From Sphaerospermopsis kisseleviana NIES-73 (GTDB taxonomy: Bacteria; Cyanobacteriota; Cyanobacteriia; Cyanobacteriales; Nostocaceae): a DNA stretch of 64,000 nucleotides. Under the pieces are notes generated by a model. The model was not told where the DNA came from. It ran no database searches and saw only the letters and a list, made by a program, of their open reading frames with translations. Shown here in pieces: positions 63,579 through 64,000 of the stretch (positions are counted from its first letter, which is position 1; each line of letters begins with the position of its first letter). The DNA lies in NCBI RefSeq assembly GCF_002368075.1, contig NZ_AP018314.1:3711657-3775656 (forward strand), written 5' to 3'. Made by a program: the position numbers and the translations under genes.

Positions 63579-63605
63579 TAGGGGTTTAGCAATGCTAAAC
63601 CCCTA
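63579..63605. terminator. Strong hairpin after petG
   Basis: A perfect 12-bp stem TAGGGGTTTAGC / GCTAAACCCCTA with a 3-nt loop, 20 nt beyond the petG stop. It lacks a T tract, so it may be a dispersed palindrome that protects or ends the petG transcript. Confidence 0.65.
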
Positions 63606-63762
63606 GTCACATATAGGCGTGTGTGTTTGTATATTAATTTTAATATGTCCGCCCAATCACTTACGATATAGCTGTTTAATTAGTAATTGTCCCCAATTAC
63701 CAATTACCAATTACCAATGACAAGTCTCAACATATATGATAAGTATTCAACCGTAGATGATA

Positions 63763-64000
63763 TCACTCGCTTTCCGATACTTCCATTGTTCTGTAAAAAG
63801 TTAGTGCTGTGTTGCCATAAACTTTTTGGCGGCTGATTTCCCAAGTTGGGATGATTGGTGGTGTAAAATTAGGACTATGTTCTACTGCTATTTCCCCTTG
63901 AGGATCTAAAAGTTGATAGTGAGCGATCGCTTCTAAAACAGGCTCATATAAACCACTGGCATAAGGTGGATCAAAATATATTTTGTCAAATTTTTGACCT
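63763..64000 (-). CDS. rsmD: 16S rRNA m2G966 methyltransferase RsmD, 3' part (runs off window)
   Basis: The last 78 residues of a Rossmann-fold RNA methyltransferase. The catalytic motif FDPPY appears in FDKIYFDPPYASGLYEPVLEAIAHYQLL, followed by GEIAVEHSPNF and KVYGNTALTFYRT, which is typical of RsmD/YhhF. The 5' part lies beyond the window end. A GCGATCGC octamer is within the gene. Confidence 0.88.
   Translation of the reverse strand, partial: GQKFDKIYFDPPYASGLYEPVLEAIAHYQLLDPQGEIAVEHSPNFTPPIIPTWEISRQKVYGNTALTFYRTMEVSESE

Overview
The window comes from a filamentous, Nostocales-type cyanobacterium. The evidence is psbEFLJ with ycf48 and rubA, ndhCKJ, ndhD, petG, ycf54, a PatA-like/CheW/MCP/CheA locus of the hmp/pix type, scattered GCGATCGC (HIP1) octamers, and many heptanucleotide tandem repeats between genes (GTCAGGA, GGGGACT, TAAAATC, TTTTGGA, GGTAATT, CACCTGT). 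Base composition is AT-rich.

Layout. 0-2 kb: alr and a tRNA-Leu(UAG). 2-9.4 kb: a chemotaxis-like operon (PatA-like regulator, CheW, Cache-type MCP, CheA-REC hybrid) with no stand-alone CheY. 9.4-15.3 kb: a DUF4231 membrane protein, three tandem PRC-barrel/DUF2382 genes and an MFS exporter. 15.5-22.4 kb: photosynthesis and respiration (rubA-ycf48-psbEFLJ on the minus strand, ndhCKJ and ndhD on the plus strand), with a 1-kb repeat-rich gap holding a toxin-gene remnant. 22.5-28.6 kb: an accessory island of toxin-antitoxin (TA) genes (two DUF433/DUF5615 pairs, a lone BrnA, a nonsense-mutated RelE/ParE-like toxin with its antitoxin, BrnT/BrnA) around a GmrSD-like DUF262/DUF1524 protein and a Uma2 protein. 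28.6-42 kb: LapA-like protein, phosphohexomutase, PD-(D/E)XK nuclease, a propeller/transglutaminase protein, P-type Ca2+-ATPase, recF, a two-repeat CRISPR, and a PEP-synthase-like protein. 42-52 kb: a second accessory stretch (DUF29, DUF4258/MqsA-like pair, mutS, HicAB, a candidate PIN-like/ATPase pair, Ser/Thr kinase with TPRs, a decayed TA cluster, a VapC-like pair). 52-64 kb: housekeeping (AI-2E-type permease, Nudix, folD, crtE, PAP2-like, ycf54, pdxJ, Uma2, TPR, cytochrome c, petG, and the 3' end of rsmD).

The strongest unusual signal is repeat activity inside and at the ends of genes. A 94-bp miniature element with a 5-bp target duplication interrupts an antitoxin gene, and removing it restores the frame exactly. 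A heptamer tract lies in frame inside recF, and another intergenic repeat type lies in frame inside mutS. At least three genes (pdxJ, a Nudix gene and a secreted-protein gene) take their last codons and stop from heptamer repeats. Several miniature-element families occur in two or more copies, one of which has expanded in tandem. I found no single complete undescribed system. The best candidates for new biology are the ATPase/PIN-like pair at 46.6-48.4 kb and the protein-level effects of the repeats.
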